Source: Halomonas cerina (GTDB lineage Bacteria; Pseudomonadota; Gammaproteobacteria; Pseudomonadales; Halomonadaceae). Taken from it: a stretch of DNA of 64,000 nucleotides. A program made the translations under genes and the position numbers. Position 1 is the first letter of the stretch. Each line of letters opens with the position of its first letter. The stretch covers positions 248,001 through 312,000 of the forward strand of contig NZ_JACHXP010000002.1 of assembly GCF_014192215.1 (NCBI RefSeq). Reading direction: 5' to 3'. Shown in pieces: positions 42,547-49,923 of the stretch. Below the pieces are notes generated by a model, which ran no database searches, was not told where the DNA came from, and saw only the letters and a program-made list of their open reading frames with translations.

Positions 42547-43059
42547 GTGTTGGTCAATGCACCAGACTGGTCCGACGAGATGCGCAACGTCGCCGCGGCG
42601 CTTTTCCGGATCGAGAAGCACCGCAGCGAACAGGATGTGGTGGACAGCCTCGGCCACTTGGCCGAGTGGCTCAGCGGCCCGGAGCAAGCCAGCCTGCGGC
42701 GGGCGATCATCGTCTGGTTCTACCGGGTCTTCCTGCCGAACCGCGCGCCGGGCCTGGAATTCCCCGACGTCAGCGACGTTACTGACCTGCACGAGGTACA
42801 CGACATGTTGGCAGAACGCATCAAGAAATGGCCGGAACAGTGGGAAGCCCGAGGCCGTGAGGAAGGTCGCCAGGAAGGCCGCCACGAAGGCGTGGAAGGC
42901 ACGCTACGCAAACAGGTCGAACTGAAGTTCGGCGAGCTTCCCGCCTGGGCCGATGAGCGCCTGAAGCAGGCCAGCGACGAACAGCTGGATATCTGGGTCG
43001 CCAGGATTCTCACTGTCGACAGCCTCGACGCCCTGTTCGCGGAAGAACCATCTTCCTGA
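42547..43059 (+). CDS. stand-alone C-terminal half of an Rpn protein
   Basis: A 170-residue frame starting at GTG 42547. Residues 2-111 are almost identical to the Rpn protein upstream from its ALVNAPDWSDEMRN point, while the repeat linker is shorter (GRQEGRHEG) and the tail is more diverged (LKFGELPAWADERLKQASDEQ). The nuclease core is missing. It is either a remnant of tandem duplication or, by analogy with the RpnS small proteins made from E. coli rpn genes, a free inhibitor. The frame is intact with no internal stop, which favours retention. No good ribosome site is seen before the GTG. Confidence 0.6.
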   Translation: MLVNAPDWSDEMRNVAAALFRIEKHRSEQDVVDSLGHLAEWLSGPEQASLRRAIIVWFYRVFLPNRAPGLEFPDVSDVTDLHEVHDMLAERIKKWPEQWEARGREEGRQEGRHEGVEGTLRKQVELKFGELPAWADERLKQASDEQLDIWVARILTVDSLDALFAEEPSS

Positions 43060-43250
43060 GCCTCGGTCCTCGACCCTTCACGCTCTGCCTGACCGCTTGC
43101 CACGTTTCACCTCGACTCTGACACTTCTGGGCGCTGGGCGCTGGGCGCTGGGCGCTGGGCGCTTGGCCGCTTGGCCGCTTTTCCCTTGGCCCTCGGCCCT
43201 TGCGCCTTGGTCCTGTTCAAGCCCTTGGCCCTTACCCCTCGGCGCTGGGC
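43060..43250. repeat. heptad-repeat region E with (GGGCGCT)5
   Basis: Five perfect GGGCGCT units at 43129-43163 follow CGACTCTGACACTTCT and are followed by two TTGGCCGC units, CTTTTCCCTTGGCCCTCGG and related C-rich blocks. The flank is the same as at array D and the degenerate region near 40325. It lies upstream of the DUF433 gene. Confidence 0.88.
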
Positions 43251-43311
43251 AAGCGCTACAATGGCAGGCATACCTCCGTGCAGAGTGAGGTTCGCCTACA
43301 GGAGATCGATC

Positions 43312-43536
43312 ATGAGCGAATTGCACCGCATCACAGTCGACCCGGAGCTATGTGGTGGTCGCCCCTGCATCCGAAGCATGCGCATTCGTGTCAAGGATAT
43401 CCTGGATCTCCTTGCGGCTGGGGCCACGCGTGAAGAGATGCTGGAAGATTATCCGTATCTTGAAAACGAGGACATCACCGCCGCGCTGGAGTACGCGGCC
43501 CGACAGAGCGACCATCCCGTGTTATCCGTCGCCTGA
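43312..43536 (+). CDS. DUF433 antitoxin-like protein
   Basis: A 74-residue protein starting at the ATG after CAGGAG. The sequence is the classic DUF433 pattern: ITVDPELCGGRPCIRSMRIRVKDILDLLAAGATREEMLEDYPYLENEDITAALEYAA in outline, with GGRPCIR as the most typical part. DUF433 proteins are helix-turn-helix antitoxins paired with DUF5615 PIN-like toxins. The expected partner follows with a one-base overlap but is truncated, so this antitoxin has lost its intact toxin. Confidence 0.9.
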   Translation: MSELHRITVDPELCGGRPCIRSMRIRVKDILDLLAAGATREEMLEDYPYLENEDITAALEYAARQSDHPVLSVA

Positions 43537-43674
43537 TGCACTTTCTCGTGGACGCCCAACTCCCGCCAGCGCTGGCACGGTGGTTGGCTGCGCAGGGGCA
43601 CTACGCCGAACACGTCGTTGATCTGAAAATGGAAGCGGCCTCGGATGCGGCCATATGGCGTTGGGCAGAACATC
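43536..43674 (+). pseudogene. truncated DUF5615 PIN-like toxin
   Basis: The first ~46 residues (MHFLVDAQLPPALARWLAAQ, then GHYAEHVVDLKMEAASDAAIWRWAEH) are a normal DUF5615 N-terminus with its first active-site Asp. The expected continuation with the second acidic residues (a VTKDxDF-type motif) is absent. The frame runs on as a chance ORF over the second rpn gene. The break falls about 19 bases before that gene's start, which suggests it was cut by the arrival of the rpn gene. Confidence 0.8.
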
Positions 43675-43692
43675 GCCGAGAGGACCACCGCC

Positions 43693-44637
43693 ATGGCCCA
43701 CCACGATACGGGCTACAAGGAGCTGTTCAGCCACCCGGAGTTCGTCCAGCAGCTGATCGAAGGCTTTGCGCCTGCCGAGATCGCCAGGCTGATGGACTTC
43801 ACCACCCTGAAGAACCACAGCGGCAACTACATCACGCCACTGTTCGAAGAGAAGCTCGAAGACCTGGTATGGTCGGTCGAGACGCACTGGCAGGGCGTCA
43901 CCCGGCGCGTGTTCCTGTACATACTGCTGGAGTTTCAGTCCTCGGTGGACCAGCGCATGCCGATCCGGTTGCTGCACTATGTGGCCTGCTTCTACGATCA
44001 CCTGCTCAAGACCCGGCAGACCACGCCCGCCAAGGGCCTTCCACCGGTGCTGCCTATCGTGCTCTACAACGGGGCGCGACGCTGGACGGCACGCCAGGAT
44101 GTCTACCAGCTGGTGCAGCCGGAACCCCCGGAATTCCTGCGGGTCTACCAGCCACATCTGCGCTACTATCTGATCGACGAGGCGCGCTACACCGATGAAG
44201 AACTGGCCGAGCGCCACACGCCTCTCAGCGGCGTGTTCGGTATCGAGAACGCCACGGGTGATCGGCAGGCGCTGCAGCGGGCGGTAGACCGCATCGTGGC
44301 GATCATCCAGGCCGATCCCAACAAGCAGCGTATCGATGAGATTGTGACCCGCTGGCTGAAGCGACACCTGCAGAGGCTCGGCGACGAGATCAACTTGGAG
44401 CGGCTGAATAGCGTGGTGGAGGATAAAGAGATGTTGGCAGAAAACCTCGAGAACTGGGCCAAGAAGGAACAGGCCATAGGGCAGCGGCAAGTGCTGACAA
44501 GGCAGCTTGGTCTTAAGTTCGGCGAACTCCCCGAATGGGCACAGCAGCTGCTGGACGAGGCCACCCCCGAGCAGTTAGAAGAATGGTCCGCCGCCATTCT
44601 GACGGCCAGTACTCTGGATGACGTGTTCAAGCAGTGA
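43693..44637 (+). CDS. Rpn-family nuclease, second gene
   Basis: A 314-residue Rpn/YhgA-like protein from ATG 43693 with AGAGGA upstream. The core motifs are HHDTGYKELFSHPEFVQQLIEGF, RVFLYILLEFQSSVDQRMPIRLL and LPPVLPIVLYNGARRW, keeping the nuclease E-x-Q. The C-terminus has LKFGELPEWAQQLLDEATPEQLEEW as in the first gene, but the middle is clearly diverged, so it is a distinct family member rather than a recent copy. It follows directly on a truncated DUF5615 gene and precedes an MNT/HEPN-type pair. Confidence 0.88.
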   Translation: MAHHDTGYKELFSHPEFVQQLIEGFAPAEIARLMDFTTLKNHSGNYITPLFEEKLEDLVWSVETHWQGVTRRVFLYILLEFQSSVDQRMPIRLLHYVACFYDHLLKTRQTTPAKGLPPVLPIVLYNGARRWTARQDVYQLVQPEPPEFLRVYQPHLRYYLIDEARYTDEELAERHTPLSGVFGIENATGDRQALQRAVDRIVAIIQADPNKQRIDEIVTRWLKRHLQRLGDEINLERLNSVVEDKEMLAENLENWAKKEQAIGQRQVLTRQLGLKFGELPEWAQQLLDEATPEQLEEWSAAILTASTLDDVFKQ

Positions 44638-44656
44638 GTTATGCGGCTATCCCAGT

Positions 44657-45202
44657 ATGGAAATCGAAACCATCAAGACGGCTGCTGCCGAGATCTTCGG
44701 GAAATTGGCTGAGGTGCGGCTCTTCGGCTCCCGCCTCGATGACTCCGCCAAGGGCGGCGATATCGACCTCATGGTGGAGCTTGATGAGCCGGTTGAGCAC
44801 CCTGCGCGCTTGTCGGCCTGGCTCAGTGTCAAGGTCATGCGCGCCACTCAGGGCCGCAAGGTAGACGTGATCGTGTCGGCACCCAATCTAGAAGAGTTAC
44901 CGATTCACCGTGTTGCTCGAGAGCAAGGGGGTAATTCTGTCCCATGCATAACGATCTTCAAGAGCGCCTTGCCTTTCTGCACCGGGTCGTCAGTAAGGAA
45001 ATTCAGCACCTTCAGTTTTCCTCGGGTCGCGTGTTCGATCAGCCACTGGATGTCGACCGAGCAGCAACGCTCGCCAATGATGAAGCATTCGCTGAAAGGG
45101 TCGAGGCGTTTGCAAGCCGTTTCTGCCGACTGCAAGACACCGTTGGAGACAAGCTTCTCCCGGTCTGGCTGCAGGCGCTGGGAGAGAAGCGGGGTGCGGT
45201 AG
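44657..45202 (+). CDS. MNT-type nucleotidyltransferase (antitoxin), probably frameshifted
   Basis: The first ~90 residues are a minimal nucleotidyltransferase: VRLFGSRLDDSAKGGDIDLMVEL with the GSR-x-D-x-D active site. The frame as written continues to 45202, over the next gene, giving an unlikely 181-residue protein. Removing one G from the G5 run at 44927-44931 gives the ending EQGVILSHA and a stop at 44949-44951, a normal length of about 97 residues that overlaps the HEPN gene start by 8 bases. The gene is therefore frameshifted, phase-variable, or carries a sequence error. MNT enzymes AMPylate and silence HEPN toxins. Confidence 0.8.
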   Translation: MEIETIKTAAAEIFGKLAEVRLFGSRLDDSAKGGDIDLMVELDEPVEHPARLSAWLSVKVMRATQGRKVDVIVSAPNLEELPIHRVAREQGGNSVPCITIFKSALPFCTGSSVRKFSTFSFPRVACSISHWMSTEQQRSPMMKHSLKGSRRLQAVSADCKTPLETSFSRSGCRRWERSGVR

Positions 45203-45417
45203 TCGATAACCTCGACAAGGCAGAGAAGCTGGGAATGCTGGAGTCCGCTGATCGCTGGTTGGCAATCCGCCAAATTCGTAAGCAGATGATCCATGAGTAT
45301 ATCGAGTCTGCCCAGGTATTGGCTGATGCGTTGAATGCGGCTCACGACTACCAGGAAAAAATCATTAGTTTTGCCAACGCGATGTTGGCTGATGCCCAAA
45401 AGCGCGGGCTGATCTAA
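44944..45417 (+). CDS. HEPN-domain-like toxin partner
   Basis: A 157-residue helical protein directly after (and overlapping) the MNT gene. The late segment KQMIHEYIESAQVLADAL resembles the region of HepT proteins that contains the RxxxxH/Y motif: RQIRKQMIHEY. The order MNT then HEPN is a common pair. HEPN toxins are RNases inactivated by AMPylation from the MNT partner. The domain assignment rests on helical character, neighbour and the motif-like segment, so it is moderately sure. A weak terminator-like hairpin follows at 45491. Confidence 0.72.
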   Translation: MHNDLQERLAFLHRVVSKEIQHLQFSSGRVFDQPLDVDRAATLANDEAFAERVEAFASRFCRLQDTVGDKLLPVWLQALGEKRGAVVDNLDKAEKLGMLESADRWLAIRQIRKQMIHEYIESAQVLADALNAAHDYQEKIISFANAMLADAQKRGLI

Positions 45418-45490
45418 CGTTGCCGAACCTGCACTCGATTGGCAGCCGCCCCCTTATCGGTATATCCCAGAAAAAACAGTGAGTTAGGGA

Positions 45491-45520
45491 AATCGCCCTT
45501 GCAGAAATGTGAGGGTGATT
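45491..45520 (+). terminator. hairpin with short T-run after the HEPN gene
   Basis: AATCGCCCT (45491-45499) pairs with AGGGTGATT (45512-45520) with one G-T wobble and a 12-base loop; CACGTTTTT follows. This is a plausible intrinsic terminator for the MNT/HEPN pair. The rest of 45418-45698 has no gene that I recognise. Confidence 0.5.
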
Positions 45521-45698
45521 CACGTTTTTCAGGTGGGTTCGGCGAAACGGCCCGTCCCCCATATGTGCGGAGGGCAGTCTCACAAATGTGGCCCCCGGGC
45601 CCTCGATCATTTCGCCAATATGCGGGAACTTCCAGGGGAAACACATGGAAAACCGCTCTACTATGGCTTCGTAGCGTTTTGCCAGTAGGTATTCAACT

Positions 45699-47000
45699 AT
45701 GACGGGAGAAGTTCTTATTAAAAGCTTTCCAATAGAACGCCTTGTCAATATTGGCTTGCGAGGCAGTACTTTGTTAGCAAAGTTTGCATTGCTTTTTTTG
45801 TTGGCTTATTTTCTTGATCCAGCTGATATCGCTTTATATGGATTGCTGGTAGCGACGGTTGCATATGCACTCTATGGTTTAGGTTTCGATTTTTATACGT
45901 ATAGCACGAGAGAGCTGCTTGGCACTGATCCAGATCAGTGGGCTAGGTTAGTGCGAGACCAAAGTGCCTTCTTTTTTTTGACTTACCTGGTTGTTTTACC
46001 CGCACTGACTATTATCTTTGTAGTGGGGCTTCTACCTTGGTCGGTGGCGCCTTGGTTTTTTGTTTTAATTGTGTTAGAGCACTTGGCTCAAGAGTTAAAT
46101 CGGTTACTGGTTGCAATGTCTCGCCAGCTTTATGCTAGTATAGTACTTTTTTTACGCTCTGGCCTTTGGGCACTTGTCGTTGCGGCCTTGTTTTTACTGC
46201 TGCCGTCTATTCGTTCGCTTGAGTTTGTCTTGACGACATGGGGCATTGGTGTTGCGACGGCATGTTCTGTTGGTATCTTAGCAATACTAAAATTGGATCG
46301 AGATTGTTTGAGTGACTCAATCGATTGGCGATGGGTGAGGCGCGGAGTAAAAGTGGCATTGCCATTTCTCTTGGCGACGCTGGCCGTTCGCGGATTGTTC
46401 ACAGTTGATCGTTATTGGGTTGAAGCTCTTGCAGGTGCGGATGTGTTGGCTGCATATGTGCTTTTCGCCGGCGTGGCTAATGCGGTAAACGCGTTCTTAA
46501 ATGCTGGTGTATTTGTGTTTTTATACCCAAAAATCATACAGGCCTTTAAGAGAAGGGATAGTGGCTCTTTTAGGAGCGGTATGATTTCTTTGTTCCGGCA
46601 AACATTGGTAGTGTCCTTATTTTTGAGCATTGCTGCTGCTTTACTAATTCATCCTGTGCTGTTTTTTCTTGATAAAGATGTGTATGGAGAGCATGTTGAA
46701 ATACTGTATATTCTTCTTTTTGCCATCTTTGTTTATGGTTTGAGCATGGTGCCCCATTACGGGCTTTATGCTATGGCAGAGGATAAGGCTATCATCGTGA
46801 GCCATGTGGCCTCTTTCATTGTGTTTGTGCTTCTTTCAGGGTTGGTTGTTCGTGTTCTCCCTATTTATGGGGTGCCGCTGGCACTTTGTGGGTCTTTCTT
46901 ATTCTTGCTGGCTCATAAGAGCTTGGCTTATATGAAAATGAAGAAGAAACAACCGTGGATGCAGAAAGAAAAACAGCTGCTAGAAACAACTGTTGTTTAG
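45699..47000 (+). CDS. wzx: Wzx-like polysaccharide flippase
   Basis: A 433-residue membrane protein with about twelve hydrophobic segments and scattered loops, typical of the Wzx/MATE-like O-antigen flippase family. The start MTGEVLIKSFPIERLVNIGLRGSTLL is typical of the first amphipathic part. It would move undecaprenyl-linked repeat units to the periplasmic face. The gene is clearly A/T-rich compared with pseB and the genes before it, an often-seen sign of recent horizontal exchange of wzx and wzy. It precedes the pseudaminic acid genes and is the only Wzx seen in the window. Confidence 0.85.
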   Translation: MTGEVLIKSFPIERLVNIGLRGSTLLAKFALLFLLAYFLDPADIALYGLLVATVAYALYGLGFDFYTYSTRELLGTDPDQWARLVRDQSAFFFLTYLVVLPALTIIFVVGLLPWSVAPWFFVLIVLEHLAQELNRLLVAMSRQLYASIVLFLRSGLWALVVAALFLLLPSIRSLEFVLTTWGIGVATACSVGILAILKLDRDCLSDSIDWRWVRRGVKVALPFLLATLAVRGLFTVDRYWVEALAGADVLAAYVLFAGVANAVNAFLNAGVFVFLYPKIIQAFKRRDSGSFRSGMISLFRQTLVVSLFLSIAAALLIHPVLFFLDKDVYGEHVEILYILLFAIFVYGLSMVPHYGLYAMAEDKAIIVSHVASFIVFVLLSGLVVRVLPIYGVPLALCGSFLFLLAHKSLAYMKMKKKQPWMQKEKQLLETTVV

Positions 47001-47042
47001 CAGGTTGATAACTCTTCGTTAGTTGAGAAAAGGTGGAAATAA

Positions 47043-48041
47043 ATGTTCCATGAGGCATCAATTCTTGTAACAGGTGGCACTGGCTCCTTTGGCCATACGT
47101 TCATTCCTATGCTGCTGGAACGCTACAACCCCAAGCGCGTCATCATCTTCTCGCGCGATGAGATGAAGCAGTGGGAGATGGCCAAGAAGTTTCAAGGCGA
47201 TTCGCGGGTGCGCTTCTTCATCGGCGATGTGCGCGATCGGGACCGTATCTATCGGGCGCTGGATGGTGTCGACTATGTGGTGCATGCCGCGGCCACCAAG
47301 ATCGTGCCCACCGCCGAGTACAACCCTTTCGAGTGCGTCAAGACCAACGTGCAGGGTGCCATGAACCTGATCGATGCCTGCATCGACAAGGGCGTCAAGA
47401 AGGTCGTAGCGCTGTCCACCGACAAGGCCAGCAGCCCGATCAATCTGTATGGGGCGACCAAGCTGACCTCCGACAAGCTGTTCGTGGCCGGCAACTCCTA
47501 CGCCGGCGGCCACGAGACACGCTTCGCAGTGGTTCGCTACGGCAACGTGATGGGCTCGCGTGGGTCGGTAATCCCGTTCTTCATGTCGATTCGTGACAAG
47601 GGTGTGCTGCCAATCACCGATGAACGTATGACCCGCTTCATGATCTCCCTGGAACAGGGTGTGGAACTGGTGTGGCACGCCTTCGAGGACATGGAAGGCG
47701 GCGAAATCTACGTCAAGAAGATTCCCTCAATGAAGGTCACCGATCTGGGCCGCGTCGTCGCCCCCGAGGCCAAGCAGGAGGTGGTCGGCATTCGCCCTGG
47801 TGAGAAGCTCCATGAGCAGATGATCGGGGCCGAGGATGCCTACTACACCTACGAGTACCCCGAGCACTTCAAAATCCTGCCGGCGATCAACAGCTGGGAC
47901 CAGGACGCTAACCGTATCAAGGACGGCAAGAAGGTTCCGGAAGGCTTTGTCTATTCCAGCGACAATAACGCCGAGTGGATGAGCGACGACGCACTGCGTG
48001 CTTGGATCGACGCGAACTGGGAAAAGATTGGAGCTATCTGA
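47043..48041 (+). CDS. pseB: UDP-N-acetylglucosamine 4,6-dehydratase (inverting), PseB
   Basis: A 332-residue SDR with the PseB start SILVTGGTGSFGHTFIPMLL, followed by IFSRDEMKQWEMAKKF, VVHAAATKIVPTAEYNPFE and the active-site region LSTDKASSPINLYGATKLTSDKLF. It converts UDP-GlcNAc to UDP-2-acetamido-2,6-dideoxy-L-arabino-4-hexulose, the first step to pseudaminic acid. AAAAGGTGG precedes the ATG. The first ~50 bases share the A/T-rich style of wzx, then composition turns G/C-rich, so a recombination border may lie inside this gene. Its stop overlaps the pseC start (TGATG). Confidence 0.94.
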   Translation: MFHEASILVTGGTGSFGHTFIPMLLERYNPKRVIIFSRDEMKQWEMAKKFQGDSRVRFFIGDVRDRDRIYRALDGVDYVVHAAATKIVPTAEYNPFECVKTNVQGAMNLIDACIDKGVKKVVALSTDKASSPINLYGATKLTSDKLFVAGNSYAGGHETRFAVVRYGNVMGSRGSVIPFFMSIRDKGVLPITDERMTRFMISLEQGVELVWHAFEDMEGGEIYVKKIPSMKVTDLGRVVAPEAKQEVVGIRPGEKLHEQMIGAEDAYYTYEYPEHFKILPAINSWDQDANRIKDGKKVPEGFVYSSDNNAEWMSDDALRAWIDANWEKIGAI

Positions 48042-49204
48042 TGATTCCTTATGGACGTCAGGACATCCAGCCGCAGGATATCGACGCCGTGCTCGAGGTC
48101 CTGCAATCCGATTTCCTGACCCAGGGGCCGGCGGTGCCACACTTCGAGCAGGCCGTCGCCAATCAGGTCGGCGCCCGGCACGGTGTGGCGGTCAACAGCG
48201 CCACCTCTGCATTGCACCTCGCCTGCCTGGCGGTGGGCCTAGGGGAGGGCGACTGGCTGTGGACCTCGCCTATCACATTCGTCGCCTCAGCAAACTGCGG
48301 ACTCTACTGCAGAGCGACGGTCGATTTCGTCGACATCGATCCGCGCACCTACAACCTCTGTCCTCAGGCGCTCGAGGCCAAGCTGGCGCGCGCCGAGCGG
48401 GAGGGACGCCTGCCCAAGGTGGTGGTCGCCGTGCACCTGTGCGGGCAACCCTGCGACATGCAGGCCATCCACGCCTTGAGCGAGCGCTATGGCTTCCGGG
48501 TCGTCGAGGATGCCTCGCACGCCATCGGCGGCCGGTATCGGGGAGAACCCATCGGCAACGGCCGCTACAGCGACATCACCGTGTTCAGCTTCCATCCGGT
48601 CAAGATCATCACCACCGCCGAGGGCGGCCTGGCGGTGACCAACGATGACCGGCTGGCCGAGACGATGGCCCTGCTGCGCAGCCACGGGGTGACCCGCGAC
48701 CCGGCGCTGATGACGCAGGAAGCCGAGGGGCCCTGGTACTACCAGCAGGTCGCGCTGGGCTTCAACTATCGCATGACCGAGTTGCAGGCCGCGCTGGGCG
48801 AGTCCCAGCTCGCGCGGCTGGAGGACTACGTGGCGCGTCGCCACGCTATGGCCGAGCGCTATGATCGCCTGCTCGCCGAGCTACCGCTCACCACGCCCTG
48901 GCAGCACCCCGACAGTTACTCCGGGCGTCACCTCTATGTCATCCGGCTGGAGCTCGAAGCCATCCAGCCGAGCCATCGTCGGGTCTTCGAGGCGCTCCGC
49001 GACCAGGGCATCGGGGTCAACCTGCACTACATCCCCGTGCATACCCAGCCCTACTATCGTGAACTGGGCTTCGCGCCGGGCGACTTCCCCGAGGCCGAGC
49101 GATACTATGCCGAGGCCATCAGCCTGCCGTTATATCCGACGATGACCGAGACCCAGCAGGACGAGGTCGTGGCGGCTCTGACCCGGGCCCTGGAGGGCGC
49201 ATGA
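48041..49204 (+). CDS. pseC: UDP-4-amino-4,6-dideoxy-N-acetyl-altrosamine transaminase, PseC
   Basis: A 387-residue DegT-family aminotransferase. It starts MIPYGRQDIQPQDIDAVLEV and has FLTQGPAVPHFEQAV, GVAVNSATSALHLACLAVGL, VVEDASHAIGGRYRG and the lysine motif FSFHPVKIITTAEGGL. This pattern is diagnostic for PseC, which aminates the PseB product. The next gene overlaps by 4 bases. Cytosolic. Confidence 0.94.
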   Translation: MIPYGRQDIQPQDIDAVLEVLQSDFLTQGPAVPHFEQAVANQVGARHGVAVNSATSALHLACLAVGLGEGDWLWTSPITFVASANCGLYCRATVDFVDIDPRTYNLCPQALEAKLARAEREGRLPKVVVAVHLCGQPCDMQAIHALSERYGFRVVEDASHAIGGRYRGEPIGNGRYSDITVFSFHPVKIITTAEGGLAVTNDDRLAETMALLRSHGVTRDPALMTQEAEGPWYYQQVALGFNYRMTELQAALGESQLARLEDYVARRHAMAERYDRLLAELPLTTPWQHPDSYSGRHLYVIRLELEAIQPSHRRVFEALRDQGIGVNLHYIPVHTQPYYRELGFAPGDFPEAERYYAEAISLPLYPTMTETQQDEVVAALTRALEGA

Positions 49205-49923
49205 GCAAAACTTCGCCCAAGGCGGCCGATCGCGTCGCGGTAATTCCCGCCCGTGGCGGCAGCAAGCGCATCCCGCGCAAGAACGTCAAGCCGTTCTGCG
49301 GCAAGCCGATGATCGCCTGGTCCATCGAGGCCGCCCTAACCAGCGGCTGTTTCGACCGCGTGATCGTCTCCACCGACGATGATGGCATCGCCGATGTCGC
49401 CCGTGAGTGGGGCGCCGAGGTGCCGTTTCGCCGCCCCGAGGCGCTGGCCGACGACCATACCGGCACGGTGCCGGTGATCGCCCATGCCCTCGACTGGCTC
49501 GAGGCCCACGGCGAGACGCCCCGTCAGGTCTGCTGCGTCTACGCCACCGCGCCCTTCGTGCAGGCCGACGATCTGCGCCGCGGACAGACGATCCTGGAGG
49601 CCGAGGGCGCCGACTACGCCTTCAGCATCACCAGCTACGCCTTCCCCATTCAGCGCGCGCTGCGCATGACGGCCGACGGTCGGGTGGCGATGTTCCACCC
49701 CGAACATGTCCAGACCCGCTCCCAGGATCTCGAAGAGGCCTACCACGATGCCGGCCAGTTCTACTGGGGCCGGGCCGAGGCCTGGTGTCAGGCACGCCCG
49801 TTGATGGGCCCGGGCGCCGCACCGGTTATGTTGCCGCGCCATCGCGTGCAAGACATCGATACCCTAGAGGACTGGCGACGGGCGGAGTGGTTGTTCCGGG
49901 CCCTGCAGGCGGAGGGCGCATGA
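49201..49923 (+). CDS. pseF: pseudaminic acid cytidylyltransferase, PseF
   Basis: A 240-residue CMP-sugar synthetase. VAVIPARGGSKRIPRKNVKPFCGKPMIAWSI contains the CTP-binding motif, and VIVSTDDDGIADVAREWGAEVPFRRPE is typical of PseF/NeuA proteins. The late YHDAGQFYWGRAEAW motif belongs to the PseF branch. It activates pseudaminic acid to the CMP form. The gene is coupled at both ends by 4-base overlaps. Confidence 0.92.
   Translation: MSKTSPKAADRVAVIPARGGSKRIPRKNVKPFCGKPMIAWSIEAALTSGCFDRVIVSTDDDGIADVAREWGAEVPFRRPEALADDHTGTVPVIAHALDWLEAHGETPRQVCCVYATAPFVQADDLRRGQTILEAEGADYAFSITSYAFPIQRALRMTADGRVAMFHPEHVQTRSQDLEEAYHDAGQFYWGRAEAWCQARPLMGPGAAPVMLPRHRVQDIDTLEDWRRAEWLFRALQAEGA

Noticed and set aside
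40172..43250. Classical integron with attC sites
   Set aside because: The recombinase has no visible integron-specific insertion, and no RYYYAAC/GTTRRRY pairs were found at module ends. Only the layout is similar.
45439..45702. Short ORFs between the HEPN gene and wzx
   Set aside because: Overlapping frames on both strands with no features of coding sequence; the region holds a terminator-like hairpin instead.
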